DNA of 64,000 bases from Cerioporus squamosus (lineage: Eukaryota; Basidiomycota; Agaricomycetes; Polyporales; Polyporaceae): the NCBI GenBank assembly GCA_022592435.1, contig JABYQS010000075.1, forward strand, positions 62,001 to 126,000. Reading direction: 5' to 3'. Below, piece after piece: positions 47,307 through 59,500 of the stretch. The notes beneath the pieces were generated by a model. That model was not told the origin of the DNA. It was given only the letters and a program-made list of their open reading frames with translations, and made no database searches. Positions within the stretch are counted from its first letter, which is position 1. Every line of letters begins with the position of its first letter. Made by a program: the position numbers and the translations under genes.

Positions 47307-48534
47307 ATGGATGCGATTGCAGCACTTTCCGACACAGCTATCCCTGTTGTTCTCGATCCTAGTGAGTGATCACTTATCGGCAGAGAGATCTCTTGCTGCA
47401 TCGTCGCGTGCAAACCGGTCGGAGGCTTTCTGCTTGCATGTGAATGACCGTGTCACGACGATCAATGTCAGCCTTTCTATAGCTACGATGAGTTCGGCCC
47501 CGCGTGTGCACAAGCTAACCATCTTGCTTGTCGATCACAGCCCGCGAGGTGTTCATGAAGAAGCTCGAGACGCGGCGCTCCGAAATTGAGAGCTGGCCGA
47601 GTCGCACCTTCCGCTACGGCAGCACCGATAGACATCAGGTATGCGGTACCCTCTGTCCACCACGTAGGAGTTTGTTGACGCACGCATGTAGCTGGACGTT
47701 TACTATCCAAACCCGAAGAAGGTATCTGGCAGCTCTGTCCCCGTGCTCTTCTTCGAGTACGGTGGCGGCTTCGTCTCTGGCGACCGCAGGATTGACCAGC
47801 CTTACGACCTCGGGTATGCCAACGTCGGCGTATTCTTTGGCCAGCGGGGGTGAGTCCTCGTTGTCCAGTCCAGAATCGCCTCGTCCTGACCGACCCCATT
47901 GCAGGATCATGACCGTGATTGCGGACTACCGCCTCGCACCCGCCGCGCAGTTCCCGGACCCGCCTGCCGACATCCGCGACGCGATCGCCTGGTTCATCGC
48001 CAACACCTCTACCGTCGCATCCGGAAGACTCCCGGAGAGCGCGAACCTCTCCAAGGTCTTCGTCATGGGCCACTCCGCCGGCGCGAACCACGTCATGTCG
48101 CTCTACCTCTCGCCGTCGGTCCTCCCGCTGGACTCGCCGGTGCGCGCCGCGACGCGCGGGTTGATCCCCAAGGGTGGCGCGTTCAAGTTCGAGTTCGGGG
48201 GCCCGCCCGTCCTTCCCCCGGGGCTCCTCGAGGGGTACTACGGCAGTAAGGAGGCGGCGCTCGCCAACATGCCCTTGACGCTGCTCGAGAACGCGCCGAG
48301 GAGCTCGTCGCTGGGCTGCCGGAGATCTTCGTGCTGGCGAGCGAGAACGAGCCGGAGTTCATCAAGGCGGGCGTGGACGAGTTCGTGAAGAAGCTGGAGG
48401 CGCGGAGGGGGCGTGCGGTCAAGTATGAGATCATGAAGGGGCACAACCATATCAGCCCGCACTGGGCGCTGCTCAGCGGGGAGGGCGAAGGATGGGCAGA
48501 GGCTGTTGCGGAGTGGGTGAAGACCACCGTGTAG
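47307..48534 (+). CDS. HSL-type alpha/beta hydrolase, with a frameshift
   Basis: Exons 47307-47361, 47541-47638, 47692-47849 and 47905-48534. The protein starts MDAIAALSDTAIPVVLDP, continues with LDVYYPNPKK, an oxyanion region FFEYGGGFVSGDR (GGGF type), IADYRLAPAAQFPDPPADI, and the nucleophile elbow VFVMGHSAGANHV. The C-terminal part FVLASENEPEFI holds the likely acid and GHNHISPHWAL the catalytic His. Family: alpha/beta hydrolase fold 3 (hormone-sensitive-lipase-like esterases). The frame changes near 48297: LLENAP is followed in another frame by EELVAGLPEIF, which one added G would join. Without it the protein loses Asp/Glu and His and would be dead. Intron 1 (179 nt) is long for this region. 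About 308 residues when repaired conceptually; substrate unknown. Confidence 0.83.
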
Positions 48535-48747
48535 GACTGCCCCGCGGAGATGGCGCAGTAACTGAAGCTCGAACATGATGTATTCATAGGTCTACAGAGG
48601 TCATACATGGCGCGAACGTGTTGAGGCTCGCGACACACTGTACAAAGGACTATTGACACGTCTGCCCCGGACCGCGCTCTTAGTTGAGTAAGAGCACAGG
48701 CTGCATAGCTTGCGTCGAAAAGAGTCCGAAAAGCCTCGTCGCAACCC

Positions 48748-49944
48748 CTACAGCCGCGTCACCGACCAGAGAAGGGTATAATACGCCGGCAAGCTCTCCA
48801 TCCCCCGAATATGCTTGATGCTTTCCCTGTATCGCTCCTCAACGAGCTCCACCTCGACCCTGACCGTTCCCTTCATGAAGATATGCCCGTCCACAAGCTC
48901 CGTCCAGCTCTGCGGAGAGTGACAAAACTGAGAAATGCTAGCACCGTTCTTCCCAATGGCGACGACGCGGATGCCTTTCTCGGGCGCGCCGCTCTGCGAA
49001 CCGAGAAGCATCGAGCCGGGTTCTGCGGACAGCAGGCCTGCGAACGCGCGCATGATGTGCGTCTGTTGCTCCTCGGAGAACAGGTGAAGGAGAGCGCCTG
49101 CGTGGATCGCGGACACTTGGCCTCGGAGCTGGTTCAGCGAAGACAGCGACGAGAGGGTCGGGGGAGGGGTAGTCACTTCCGCTGGGTCGTAAGTGACAGA
49201 GGCTACGTCGAGGTGAGCGGGATTCAGGATATCACCAGGGAGGAATGTAGCTGGGAACGTCTCGTTGGTCGAGCAGAAGAGCTTGTGGCCCATGTTCCAG
49301 AACTCTGTGACCAATGCATCAGCGTTGCGTGGGGACAGTGGGGATTTGAACAGTCCCTACCATGTTGGAGGTCTGAAGCCACGATGTTGGACGTCGGCCA
49401 CCCATCTGCGGCCACCTTGCGAGAGTCAGTCCCAACTGCAGCGGGAAGATTGCGTGTCTTTAGTTCATGCAACCACATTTGCAACAGCAGACTTACAGCA
49501 GCAGCCTATATCCAGCAGGATCGCGCCCTGACGCTCTCTTCCGAGCTTCAGGAGTCGATCGTATCCCGGGATCCGGGGGATGCGGAAGCTGTCGGTGCAA
49601 CATCGTTAGGTCAACATGCCTTGCCTTTGTCGTCACAAAGTGCAGTCGACCTACTATAGGAAGGCAAAGATGACGATGCAGCCATATGGAAACAGCTGCA
49701 GATCATCGTCAGCCCGAGAGCTCCCGAGCGGCGTAACAGAGTAGAGAGTACGTGCCTTATGAGCCTCGGTCTGAACCTTGATGATGTGTCTCTTGAGCTC
49801 TTCCTCGTCCTGTATCCCTGTCTGGGACTTCCAGAACTCGAGCTCTCGAGGAGTGTCAACATTGAGAGGGTACAGCTGCTCGTTGAGCGGGTAGGCCTCG
49901 GGGTCGCGCTTCTCCGAGCCAAACGTGTTCTGTGTTGTCTCCAT
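48748..49944 (-). CDS. SAM-dependent methyltransferase-like protein
   Basis: Exons 49944-49756, 49695-49655, 49588-49497, 49435-49361 and 49304-48748 give 317 residues. An N-terminal part typical of an Agaricomycete family (YPLNEQLYPLNVDTPRELEF, then FPYGCIVIFAFLYFRIPRIP) leads to a Rossmann motif I split by an intron: AILLDIGCCFGTDSRKVAAD, then NIVASDLQ. Later features are PATFLPGDILNP, the helix AIHAGALLHLFSEEQQ, LLSAEPGSMLLGSQSG and a C-terminal beta strand. It is likely cytosolic and class-I methyltransferase-like; the substrate is unknown. The first intron only fits if the donor is GC (aag|gcacgt, 49755) and acceptor 49696, which keeps the frame with a 60-nt intron. Two earlier in-frame ATGs (49998 and 50022) exist. 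Confidence 0.83.
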
Positions 49945-50468
49945 CGCAAATATTCCTAGCGATATGAGGTGTGAGCGTGCCAGAGTGAGTTGTGTGGGCA
50001 TATGCAAGGAAGCATGAGCCATACTTATACTCCCGGTGCTGACTCGGAGCAGCTCCGAGTGACTTCAGATCCGGCGACAGCGCTCCGTATTCGACAGAAG
50101 ATTTGACAGCGACGCAGTAAAGTCGGCAGTCCGGATGCAGTGGTTATCCATACGTCTGCTTGTGCACCCAGTCGATCGCGCTCGACATATCCGGGCAACT
50201 GCAGTAGTAGTGAGCGTTCCGACTGTGACGTGTCATGATCAGTACTATCCGGTCAGTCTCACGGCTATCAGTACACTCTGGCACAGGCTGGTCGGCGTCG
50301 AGTTCGTTGGACACGGTTGAATTCGCATCGAAGTCGTCAGAACGAGCGTGGTGAGAGTGTTCCTGAGGGCCACTGGCTCGGAAGATATAGAGGCCATCAG
50401 CCCCCATTGCGGCGTTGACTGGCACTATACAGAAGAACAAGACAATTCATTGCAGCGAAGAGCCGAGA
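49945..50468. other. Intergenic, 524 bp
   Basis: Promoter of the methyltransferase gene and 3' flank of the RhoGEF gene. No gene or repeat recognised. Confidence 0.55.
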
Positions 50469-53400
50469 TCATAAACTACTGGGGAACGGTACGAAACACA
50501 TATATTAACACAACACATGAAGGAGAACTTGGAAATAAAAACACACATACGACTACCGTACCTCTCCCTGTCCAGGGCTTGGAGGAACGGGGGCATCGAA
50601 CCCGAGACCTCCTCCCGCTGCAGCTCCCTGAGGACCTGCTGGAACCGCAACGTCCACCAACCGCGCTCCTCGCGCTCGCCATCCGCGGCATCGCGCCGCT
50701 GGCCCTTCGCCGCCTCGTCAAATTGGATCGAGGGACTCTTTGGGAGCGGCAGACCAGACGAGAGGATGCCAACGAGCGACTGCCGGGTGTCGATCTCGAG
50801 GTCTTCCATCATGCTCCCAGGGAGCGCCGGGAAGGAGAGCGAGCGTACAGTGTGCTGCTGACATTTGCGGAATGCGCTGAGGAGCTGCTCGTGCGCATCG
50901 CTGTCGCTCTGGGAAGGGAGCGCGAGGGTGACTGTAATAACCGACGTGTCTTCGCCGATGAGGCCGCTGTCGAGGTATTGTGGGCCGATGGGGATGAGGT
51001 CCAGAGTTAACGTGCCGTCGGCTACCCCAATAGGCAGAATCAGCATCAGCTCCGAGCATCCGAAAGAGATTTGTGCACCACTCACTTCCTGAAGAGAGGG
51101 CGAGGACCCTGGACAGTCCCGTGCCTTCCATGAGGTAACATCTTTGCTCTGCGTCTTGCGCACCATTGTCACCGGGCTTCGGGATAGCAAGCACAACGAC
51201 ATCCGTGAAAACCATGACGTTGAGCGTCCGGCTGCTCTGGTCCCTGCTACGGTCTCCGTATTCCTCCCTAGGATCGCGGGCTCCGTGGGCCTTGAGGGCT
51301 TTCTTGGCAGCGGAACTGGGGACGTAGCCAGCAAAACGGTCGGACTTGGGTGTGGCCAGCACAGAAGCACTAGACGAAGAGGTAGTCGTATCGCAGGTCC
51401 GGACAGAGAGCGTTGAGGAGGCCGATGAACAGAGAGACCCAGAGCGCGACCGACGAGCGTCCCAATCCCGGACCGCGGTGACAAGTCTGGACATCCGTTG
51501 AGCGGGCTGATATCGCAAGCTACCCATATTCGGAGTCCGAGGTGTGCGAAGAGAAGGCTGCGTTGCAGAGGTGTCGTGTATCGCCGGTGCGGGCACAGCT
51601 GGAGGATCCGCGGTGACATTCGATTGGACGAGTGCGCCATACCAGAGCAGGCGACGAGCTCTTCGAGCTAACGGGACGTTGTTGGACAGCCCGTCGATCC
51701 GGGAAGCGAGGTCTTTGATGAAGTCGTATTCCTCCTCGCGAGCCTTGACTTCTTCTATCACGCGCAGAGCCATGCGGGTGGCGTAGAACAGTGACAGCGC
51801 CGCAAGATGGTCGGGATGCTCCTTCGGCGTAAGCTTACAGAGCCGCTATCCACAATCCTGGTGAGCAACTGCACTACAAACGGCGGGTGCGGACGTACCT
51901 GATAGCACTCAAGATGCTTGTGCAGCCTTACAACAGGCTCCTCGAGGAGCTTGTCCAAGGCCCACTCGCCATCGACCCGCTCGCGCTCGCGCATCCGGAG
52001 GTACTCGCCGAGTTCCCCGCGGTCCTTCTCTGCATGCCACCTCAGAATCTCCCTGACGCTCTCCAGCTTGACGAGATACGGCATGTAGATCTCCAGTTGG
52101 GGCACGAACGCTCGCAAACTTCCACCGATCTTCGAGACGATGGCGCCCGTCTTCCACACAGCGACCACCCCGGCGAGCGCACGAACGATAGCCACGTGGA
52201 GGTTGACGATGTCTTCGAGCCAGTCGAAGAGCCTAGCGACGTCCGCGGGGAGACCAGGGAGCCAAGTGCGAGAGTCGCGCGCGCGCAGGGGCAGGAAGAA
52301 AGTGCGGATGACGTGGCGCGCGGAGTGGACGAACGTCTTTTCAGAGTTGTAGAGATCATAGATGAGCTCTTGACGTTCCATCTCCATCGGCCCGTAGCAC
52401 TTGCTGAGTGACCGATATGCGTCGCGAGACAGACTGTGTCGCCAAGATCCAGGAGTCTCGGTCTCAGGACGTTGAGGGGCCGGAGTTGCTGAACGTTGCA
52501 TAGCGGGACTGCGGACCGGGCTGGCAGGTTCGTCATAGACCGATTGGGCACTGGCACTGGAACTAGATGCAAGCGAGACAGAGTCAAGTGAACGTCGCCT
52601 AGCACGACCGTAGGAAGCAGCACCGTTAGAAGACTGAGGCGCGGGCGACCTGGACATAGAGCGAGAATGAGGGCGAGACTGAGATTGCGACTGAGACTGA
52701 GAGCGCAAGCGAGACTGAGGTCGAGAAGAGGACTTGGTATCAGCAGGTACCCAAGGAGCGGATTCAGCCTGGGGTGTCTTGTCTTGATCGTCGTCATACG
52801 GAGGGGCTCGCCGTGTCTCTTGTCTGGAGCTCCTTGACTTGACGGTAGAGGACGCCAGAGTCTCGAACAAGGCAGCTGCCCCACTGCTGAGTTCCTTGCT
52901 GAATCGCTGTTCCTCCCATGCACTGTCGGCAACGGACAGGTCGCTATCTGCGCGAGGAAGTCCGGGACGGGTGGACATGGCGCTTCCAATGCGAGAGAGT
53001 GGTGGTCTGATAGATTCCTGCTCGTCAGGAGTAACGTTACTGCCGGGGTAAGACAAGGACTCCGGGATGCCAAAGGCTAGACGCTCTCTCGCCCCAAGAT
53101 CTTCGGGCTGACGGGGAGTGTGGTTGGGAGACCTTGCAGCGCGATCCATGCGAGTCGGGGCGGCCGGTAACTCTGGTTGACTAGCCGGCGTCTCGGTAGA
53201 CTGTGCGGTCCCAGCAGACATGGACTTGCTCCTGGAACGCTGTGATCTTCTGTCTTCAGGCGAACGGCGAGAGTCGTAGGCTCGAGATCGAGAACGCGGA
53301 GCAGGCGGTGGAGTATCGGGTAACGGAGACGCAGATCGAGAAGGTGTTTTCCTCGTAGGAGATCCTGAGCGAAGAGACACTGGCGCAGACATTGGAGACA

Positions 53401-55494
53401 CAGACCGACGGAGCGAACCAGCGGAGGGCACCTGGGGAGGCCGCTCTTCACCCCGGATATCTTCACCATGCGCGTTGTGTGATCCAAGGCCCGTGGGTGG
53501 TCTATTCCACGGCACGCGGCTTTGTCTAAGAGAAGCTTTCGAACGGTCAGTTGTCCTTCCGCTATGGACGTCTTGAGGTGGTTGTCGCGAGCGGTCCTGT
53601 TCTTGCCGGTTGTCGTACCGAGGCGCTTGCATCCGCTGGTCGTCTTGAACATCCTCATCGGAGTGGGTGGACTCCTGGTCCCACTGAGATGCAGGGCTGT
53701 ACTGACTCGCCTGTGATACTCGAGAGCCCGGGCGCAGGGATGGAGAGCGGGATCGTCGGCTATCTTCGTCCTGGAAGTCGCGCGAATCGCCGACCGCAAG
53801 ACCATGCACGCTGAAGTCGACGGTAGCCTCGCTGCGTGCCACACTACTCCTCGCACCAGCACCAGATGTCCTGCGGTAGTCCCGCTGCAGTCCATCCACA
53901 AGCCCAAGAAGCGCTTCCTCCCGCCGGCGCCCGCGCTCGGAGTCGATGGGATGGGAAGAACGAGGTGAGTGCATTCGCCGAGGAGATGGGTCGTCGTCAT
54001 AGACACTCTCGTCATCCTCTCCCGATTCTGGTGCGAGCACGGGCTCCTCCGCTAGAAGAGAGTGATCAGAGAGCTCGTCGTCGTACACGCTCTCATCATC
54101 CCGCTGCACAGCGTTTTTCTCTCCTCTTCCGAGGTCGATGCCGTTGACTTTGAATCCCAAGCCGACAGTGTTGCTCTTGTGTCCGCGAGAGATCGGAGGA
54201 TCTCGAAAGGATGGGGCCGAGGATTGGCGTGAGGGAGAACGAGCACGGAAGTCGGGTCGAGGCACCGCAGGAGCGTTCAAAGGATTGATCCACTGTGACC
54301 GACGGTTCCGGTTCTTCGTGCTATGGTCGCTCTCTGAGGAACTCGGCACAATGACAGCGTTTGTAACCACAAGGCGACCTGGAGAATGCTTCAGACTGAC
54401 TCGTCGCTCCAATTCCGAGCCACTGTCGCTAGGCGGCAGGTTTGTGGATCGCGGCTTAGGGCGGGGCAATGAGCTCTGTGGTAGAGGGGATACGGACGGA
54501 CGGCTGGGTTGGGGAGTCGCGAACATGGCTGATCTGCGAGGAGGCTGCGGTGTGCCAGGATTCGATCTGGACTTCGCTTCAGTCTTAAGCCGGGGAAGGG
54601 ATGTGATCGCTTTCAACGCTGATCTAGACGGGTTGGAAGGTGGTATCTTGGTGGATCGAGCATGATCGCGCGACAAGTGGGCCTCTGACTACACAGAAGT
54701 CAGCTCAGAAGTAGCCTCGCAGTATACGTGAGACATACACCAGTTTCTGAGCCAGACAGGAACTCGTGACTGGACTCCGACTCTTGGAAGCGGGTGTTGC
54801 GCGCTCTTTGGGAAGATGCAGGAGAAGCGGATGTAACGTTAGCGGCAGCACGACAACCTGGTGACTTTAAGGCGGGCTTGGGGGCGGGTAGGCTCATGGG
54901 ATTGAAGCGCGGGATGCCTGTGGAGGGTACAGAGTCCCAGTGACCTTGTGTCTTCGGGGCTAGTGAAGAGCTCGCTGAGGGCGAAGAACCTATCTCGTCT
55001 CGTCTGCGTCGAGACCGGGTGAAACGTCCGTCGTGCGTCTCGATCTGCTCTGCGGTATCTGGCTTGAGTGAGGGAGGTTGCGTCATGCGGTCCACGGTGT
55101 CCCGGAGGGATGGAAGAAGTTGAGTCTCCAGAAGCGGGATATTCCCCAGTTGGCTCTTGCGCTTTTCTCGAGGATCTTGCTCTTGATAGACCATAGGCTC
55201 TTGACTAGCGGATACAGCAGGCGAACGCTTACCAGGAGCCCTTCCCATCAACCGCCCCACCGCTCCGAAGTGAGATCCCGCAGACTCTCCAGACGGTCCC
55301 TGCGCAGGGTGTTGCAGAGTATTCGGAAGAGGCGGTTGGGTATATTCATGGCTTCTGTAGTCCAGTCCGGCAGCGGCAGCGTAATGCGAAGGCGGGAGGA
55401 AGGTTGGCGGGCGAGTATACTGAGATAGCACGCTCGGGCTCGTGGGTGCTGGGGAACGCGACTTTGACCGTGCATGGGAGAGTACAAAATGCAT
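50469..55494 (-). CDS. Large Rho guanine-nucleotide exchange factor (DH domain)
   Basis: Exons 55494-54741, 54684-51899, 51833-51086, 51021-50562 and 50478-50469 join to 1585 residues. The first 1000 residues are Ser/Pro/Arg-rich and probably disordered, with an RSQSQSQSQ-type run. A DH domain begins near residue 1015: ERQELIYDLYNSEKTFVHSA, then RLFDWLEDIVNLHVAIVRAL, IYMPYLVKLESVREILRWH and LTPKEHPDHLAALSLFYATR. A PH-like region follows (SSRTLNVMVFTDVVVLAIP, RCYLMEGTGLSRVLALSS). Family knowledge: DH-PH proteins load GTP onto Rho-type GTPases to control polarity and actin. The particular GTPase cannot be read. The intron at 51834-51898 must extend past an early AG to give LTPKEHPDH; the last exon adds only a few residues. 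Confidence 0.88.
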
Positions 55495-56597
55495 CGGAGC
55501 AGAGCCCTCAAAACCTTCCTAACGTTCGTTGGTAAGATCCACTCCAGCGGGCCAGCGAGGGATGCAACAACGTGAAGGTCGACGAGGAGGAAAGAGGAAC
55601 GAAGTTGTACTCGACAATGTTAGCGCTCGAGCTACTGTGTAACTCCGTGAGAATTCTGACTGTCCTGATAAGGTATCCTAAACGCCCGCATGCAGAACAT
55701 CGTCGCGTTGGTTATTAATTGGCTCTGCCTGCAAGCAATATATAAAGTACACGTTCTGTCATTAGATGGTTAGGAAAATGTACGCTCTTTCTCAGACGGA
55801 CCCTGTATCCTACCCTAAGAGTAAGTACCAACATTCGGAGATAGTGTTTACAAACCCCGATCGCCTGCGGCTGCTGAGCTCAAGAAGAAAGGGTGGTTAC
55901 AGCACGAGGATATGAGTGTATCTATCGGCCGTGAGCCTACTAGTACTACACTTCCGCTCACTTGCCCGCGGGTTTAGCCACCAATCAAGGTCATCGAGCG
56001 TCCGGTGATCGAGGTTATACTTCAAACTCAGCTTGGCGGAGCTGAGTCGCGTCTGACAGGCCGCTGATCGCATTCCGGCCATACTGTGACTTTCACGTCG
56101 AGTTCTCTTGCACCAAGCCGAGGACAGGCCAGACGCTGCCACTGTGGCTTGCTCTTGCACAGTGCTGAGCAACAGGCAGGATACTTCGGTGCGTTGTGTT
56201 CTTCGGACGCGGTCGGAATAATCACGGTAACCAGCGGCAAGCTGGTTCTTATCTAGGCGGACCAGGGCGAACCTGGCACCGAAGCGAAGTGATAGCGTCA
56301 GTGCTCGTCCCAGATATCTCCCACAGGTTGTCTTCTGCTCTCGCGCTCACGACACTCGATGCTTTGCGAAACCCTGTACTAATGTCGCGCCATCCTGCAG
56401 GAGATTCGCCTGGGGAGGGCGCTAAGTCACCCATGGCAGTCCAACATGCAGAAGGAGGGTCGCCCAGCATTCGCGATATGGAAGCGTATTTGCGACTGCA
56501 GAGTGGGTCGCCACCCGCTCGCGCTGGGTACTCAACTTCAATGCGCTTCCCTGAATTGCACGTTTGCTGATGCGTTCTGGCGGTCACGTACAGGCTT
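55495..56597. promoter_or_regulatory. Divergent promoter region between RhoGEF and VSB1-like genes, 1.1 kb
   Basis: Two long genes diverge from here. The DNA has only short unrelated frames. The VSB1 start is not certain, so some of the right end might be coding. Confidence 0.5.
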
Positions 56598-59500
56598 TTG
56601 CAACCGAGAAGCTACGTCTCGTCTAGCTCTCGGTCCTCTCGACCCAGCCATGTGCCTCTTGCCCTCCACTCGCAAGACGACATCCGCGACAACACCATGG
56701 AGATCTCGAGTCGGCCACTGCGCACGCCGTCGCAGCACTCCTCGCACTCTCAGGAGGCCTTCATTTTCCCGGACATCAGCTCCACGCCGTCCGACCCACA
56801 CGAGGCTGCAGCGCCGCCGACCGCCGCGTCCTCGGTGTTGTCGTTCAAGCCTGCGGACGACGTCAGTGACCTCGAGGCCTCCACGTCGACGCTCTCCACC
56901 GAGCAGTCTGGCGCGATGACCCCGCGTGCACACGCGGGCACCTCTCAGCCGTCTGCGTTGTCCCTCTTGCTCGCCCGTCACGACGAGCGGTCTCGCTCGG
57001 AGCCCGTCTCTCCCATACCCAGCGAATCCAACGTCCCGACTCCCACCGCCGAACGTCCGGATATGATGCACAGGTCCCTGTCGGTCATCCGCGAACAGCC
57101 AAGTAGGTCAGTTACGTCTGAAGGATCGTCACGTGGGCGCGAGGCCGCCGACGCGGAGTCTTCGAACGAGAGCGTGCCGCTACTTTCCGACCTCGAGGCG
57201 AACCACCGGACATATCATGCGAACGGCGATTCTCGCTCGGAGGCCGTTGGGAAGCGCAGCACGAGGGGAGCTGTGAAGGACGTTGCTTCGCGGGTGGCGA
57301 GGGGTGCCGGCCCACTTGCGACTACAGCGCTGAGGTCCTTGCCGGCGGTGATCCTTGGCACGTTGCTCAACATCCTGGATGGCATCTCTTGTACGTCAAG
57401 TCTTTTGACTATTGGAGCCCCTCACTGACAAACGTTGGAGACGGCATGATCATCTTCCCCGCGGCCGGGGTTTTCACTAACCTTGGAGGGACAGGGGTTT
57501 CGATGTTCTTTGTCTCGTGAGTTCCTCACCGATCCGAGCCGACTCCCGAGTGCTAGCTCACAAGCGGTGAAGGGCAATCGTCTGCCAGCTTATCTATTCC
57601 GCCGGTGCAAGTGGGTTTGCAGGCGCGAACGGGAGCATGATGATTGAGGTGGTGGTAAGCACCAGCCTCTATTGCCCGTTAACCTTTTGCCTTTGCTCAC
57701 GGGTCTCACGAAGCCTTTCTTCCACCTCATCGCCAACGGCATCGCGGACGAGATTGGTGAAGACGACGTGCACGCGATCCTCGCTACCACCATGGTAGCC
57801 TTCGCGTTCTCTTCCATTCTCACTGGTCAGTCATGTTGGGTCCCACGTGGGAGGTGAGCTGACGAACCGCCTGACAGGGTTGACCTTCTTCCTATTGGGA
57901 GCGCTGCGGTTAGGTACGCTGATCGGGTTCTTCCCCCGCCATATCCTCGTCGGGTGAGTAGGTCTGGCCGATGTGCTGCGACATTCTTTGAGTATGACTC
58001 CGTCCTAGCTGTATCGGTGGCGTTGGAGTCTTCCTGGTGATCACTGGGTAAGGACTATTTGCCCCTCCGAAGTTACCCGCCTCACGAACATGACGCAGCT
58101 TGACGGTGAGCACGAGGATGTCGGACGACGACTTCTCGCTGTCGTTGGAGACGTTCAAGTTTTTCGTCCTCAACGCTCGGAACCTTGCATTATGGCTGCC
58201 TGCCTTCGGTCTTGCGGTGCTGCTCCGTGTCATCACACACAAGTGGGATCACCAGCTGATTTTCCCTATATGTAAGGCCAATATGCCCTTGCACATCGGA
58301 CGGTTATTGACATCTCATCTCGTAGACTTCTGTATCATTCCCGCAGTGTTCTATGTCGTCGTCGCGGCCGCCCGCCTCAATCTTGGTGACCTGCGCAACT
58401 CTGGATGGCTGTTCGATATGGGAGCTTCCAGCGAACCGTGGTACCACTTCTATTCGTTGTTTGGTAAGTGCGCCATGGGACTCAAGGACAGCCGAGGTCT
58501 TACCATTGTTCCAGACTTCCGTGCGGTCAACTGGGGAGCGTTGGGCGCAACCATGCCGACTCAGTTTGCTCTGTGCGTAAACAGAGAGATTGTTGCGGAG
58601 GAAGCTCACGTTTGGCTCCTTGCAGGTTGTTCTTCAACATACTCCATCCGCCTCTCAATGTCCCCGCATTATGTAGGTGCACCTATGCGACTACCCAGAA
58701 TGCTAGCACGCTGACATGCCCCCCCGCCCCGTATAGCTGTATCGTTGAACCACGATGTCGACACAGACAAGGAGCTGGTAGCCCACGGCTACTCTAACCT
58801 AGTGGCTGGTCTGATCGGCACTGTGTGAGTTGTCCCGCGCATACCATCCATCGCCTCTTCCTGACATGCCTATTCCTAGGCCCAACTATCTTGTTTATGT
58901 GAACACCCTATTGTAAGTGGTGTCACCCATCAATACTTCATCTTGAAGCTGAAGGGTTATGTGCCAGGTTTTACCGTGTCGGCGGGGATACACGCATCTC
59001 CGGATTTATGCTCGCGGGCACCACCACGATCCTCCTGCTGGTTGGAACTGGCCCAATCGCGTATATCCGTACGTTCTCCTTGCGGTCTGGGTTCTGCCAG
59101 AGTGTTCACAGATAGTTACCAGCGGTGATGGTGGTCGGCGCCCTCATCTTCGTCCTCGGAATCGACCTCGTCAAGGAGGCCCTCTGGGACACGAGACATC
59201 GCGTTAGCAGGATGGAGTATATCACCATCGCCAGCATCATGGTCGTCATGACCGTATGGGACTTCGTGATGGGTGTGCTCTTCGGCATCATCGTCAGCTG
59301 TACGTCGAGTCTTCGCATTCTAGGCCCCTAGAAACTGACAGGGTCCCGCCGTTCCGCAGGCGTCTTCTTTGTCGTTCAGAGCTCGCAGCGCCGGAGCATC
59401 CGTGCGCTCTACAGCGGCGACAGCGTCATGTCCACCGTCCGCCGTCCGGGAGCGCACCGGGCGTACCTTCGCGAGGTCTCAAAACAGACGACGATCCTCC

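Noticed and set aside
48811..49659. 282-codon plus-strand frame
   Set aside because: Antisense to the methyltransferase gene, whose minus-strand product has a SAM-binding motif and proper introns.
49652..49660. Apparent stop TAG after FAFL in the methyltransferase
   Set aside because: The donor gtaggt starts inside it (cta ta|gtaggt) and the spliced codon is TAC.
50575..50640. tRNA-like T-arm (ggttcgatgcccc) on the minus strand
   Set aside because: It lies in RhoGEF coding sequence and has no matching acceptor, D or anticodon arms.
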